A DNA stretch of 5,429 bases from DATLZM01 sp035559315 (lineage in GTDB: Bacteria > Actinomycetota > UBA4738 > HRBIN12): the NCBI GenBank assembly GCA_035559315.1, contig DATMBJ010000110.1, positions 1 through 5,429 on the forward strand. The letters run 5' to 3'. The position numbers and the translations under genes are program-made. The notes beneath the pieces are model-generated. The model had not been told where the DNA came from, made no database searches, and worked only from the letters and a program-made list of their open reading frames with translations. Below are positions 4,894-5,429 of the stretch, piece after piece. Position 1 is the first letter of the stretch; each line of letters begins with the position of its first letter.

Positions 4894-5384
4894 CAGGCCT
4901 CCCGGGCCAGGCGCTCGGCCAGGCGCTCGGCGACGACCGGGGGCACGAGGCCCTCGACCGACCCGCCGAACCGCGCGACCTCCTTCACCAGGGAGGAGGA
5001 GATGAACGACCACTGGGGGTTCGTGGTCATGAACACGGTCTCCACCTCCCCGCCGGAGATCCGGTGGTTCATCTGCGCCATCTGGATCTCGTACTCGTAG
5101 TCGGAGACGGCCCGGAGCCCCTTCACGATGATCCCCGCCCCCCGCCGGCGCGCGTAGTCCACCAGGAGCCCGCTGAACGCGTCCACCTCGACGTTGGCCA
5201 GGTCGGCGCAGACCTCCTTGAGCATGGCCACCCGCTCCTCCACCGGGAACAGCGGGTCCTTGGCCGGGTTCCGGAGGACGGCCACCAGCACGCGGTCGAA
5301 CCGGCGGCTCGCCCGCTCGATGATGTCGAGATGGCCGTTGGTCACGGGGTCGAACGTCCCCGGACAAAGGGCGGTCAGGCCCAT
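4893..5384 (-). CDS. coaD: Phosphopantetheine adenylyltransferase
   Basis: CoaD transfers AMP from ATP to 4'-phosphopantetheine, giving dephospho-CoA, the step before last in coenzyme A synthesis; the enzyme is a cytosolic hexamer. The product is 163 residues, the usual size. Family motifs are PGTFDPVTNGHLDII (8-22) with the T/HxGH nucleotidyltransferase site (T15-H18), K42 and R91 in the regions that bind substrate, GLRAVSDYEYEIQMAQMN (89-106), and the C-terminal SFISSSLVKEVA (126-137). I chose the ATG at 5384 because MGLTALCPGTFDP is a normal start and GGGGAGGG lies just before it. A GTG at 5402 would add six unlikely residues. The start overlaps the preceding gene by 10 bases, and the stop overlaps the next gene by one base, so translation is probably coupled. 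The C-terminus carries a duplicated A-E-R-L encoded by a 12-base tandem repeat. Confidence 0.96.
   Translation of the reverse strand: MGLTALCPGTFDPVTNGHLDIIERASRRFDRVLVAVLRNPAKDPLFPVEERVAMLKEVCADLANVEVDAFSGLLVDYARRRGAGIIVKGLRAVSDYEYEIQMAQMNHRISGGEVETVFMTTNPQWSFISSSLVKEVARFGGSVEGLVPPVVAERLAERLAREA
4907..4930. repeat. Two exact 12-base tandem copies at the 3' end of coaD
   Basis: The unit CCAGGCGCTCGG occurs twice in a row and encodes the doubled A-E-R-L near the CoaD C-terminus. A slippage or duplication event in a tolerant tail is the simple explanation. Confidence 0.7.
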
Positions 5385-5429
5385 GGACCCTCCCCGGTGC
5401 ACCGGTACAGGAAGACGAGGGAGTCGCCG
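5375..5429 (-). CDS. rsmD: C-terminal end of a probable 16S rRNA (guanine966-N2)-methyltransferase (partial)
   Basis: Only 17 codons and the TGA stop are in the window. They read G-D-S-L-V-F-L-Y-R-C and seven more residues. RsmD proteins usually end in a similar YGDT..., hydrophobic, Y pattern, and rsmD very often precedes coaD in bacteria. RsmD methylates G966 of 16S rRNA during small-subunit assembly. The frame overlaps the coaD start by 10 bases, as expected in this operon. The call rests mainly on position, since the catalytic NPPY motif lies outside. Confidence 0.6.
   Translation of the reverse strand, partial: GDSLVFLYRCTGEGPWA

Noticed and set aside
3556..5100. 514-codon plus-strand open frame over rpmF to coaD
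   Set aside because: Leu/Pro/Gly/Arg-rich shadow opposite several identified genes; no domain visible.
1..5429. Mobile elements, CRISPR arrays, tRNA or rRNA genes, defence systems
   Set aside because: No transposase or integrase motifs, no regularly spaced direct repeats, no recognisable RNA gene; nearly all bases belong to housekeeping genes.

Overview
The window looks like a piece of an Actinomycetota chromosome, possibly from a lineage outside the well-studied orders. The evidence is the very high GC content, the frequent GTG starts, an SMC head of actinobacterial type (GIGRALHTVVGQGQL, QLKPL), and a gene order that I know from Actinobacteria: coaD, a SepIVA/DivIVA-like coiled-coil gene, DUF177, rnc, mutM, acyP, smc. 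The phylum call is an inference from sequence and gene order. No database was searched.

Layout. Reading the minus strand from the right edge, there is the last part of a gene that fits rsmD (16S rRNA methyltransferase), then coaD (phosphopantetheine adenylyltransferase), a 179-residue coiled-coil septation-type protein, a DUF177/YceD protein, rpmF (ribosomal protein bL32), rnc (RNase III) and mutM/fpg (formamidopyrimidine-DNA glycosylase). These seven genes are packed with overlaps or gaps of 0 to about 12 bases and look like one operon. After mutM the block is interrupted by a plus-strand nicotinamidase gene (pncA), which converges on mutM with 6 bases between the stop codons. Left of pncA the minus-strand order resumes with acyP (acylphosphatase) and the first ~350 codons of smc (chromosome condensation ATPase), which runs off the left edge. 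There are only two non-coding gaps of note, 1050-1133 and 1401-1490. Each holds a candidate promoter containing TAGCAT just before an ATG that has no Shine-Dalgarno sequence.

Function. The long operon joins ribosome work (rsmD, DUF177, bL32, RNase III), coenzyme A synthesis, septation and 8-oxoguanine repair. The acyP-smc pair must have its own promoter because pncA separates it from the block upstream. pncA recycles nicotinamide into NAD synthesis and is the only gene here not expected in this conserved neighbourhood.

Main oddities: the predicted MutM starts M-E-L-P-E-V-E, so the catalytic proline that normally follows Met is missing although every other key residue is present. smc seems to change reading frame near positions 39-45. 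pncA is inserted in reverse orientation in a conserved gene block. I see no mobile element, CRISPR array, tRNA or rRNA, and no evidence of an unknown multi-gene system.
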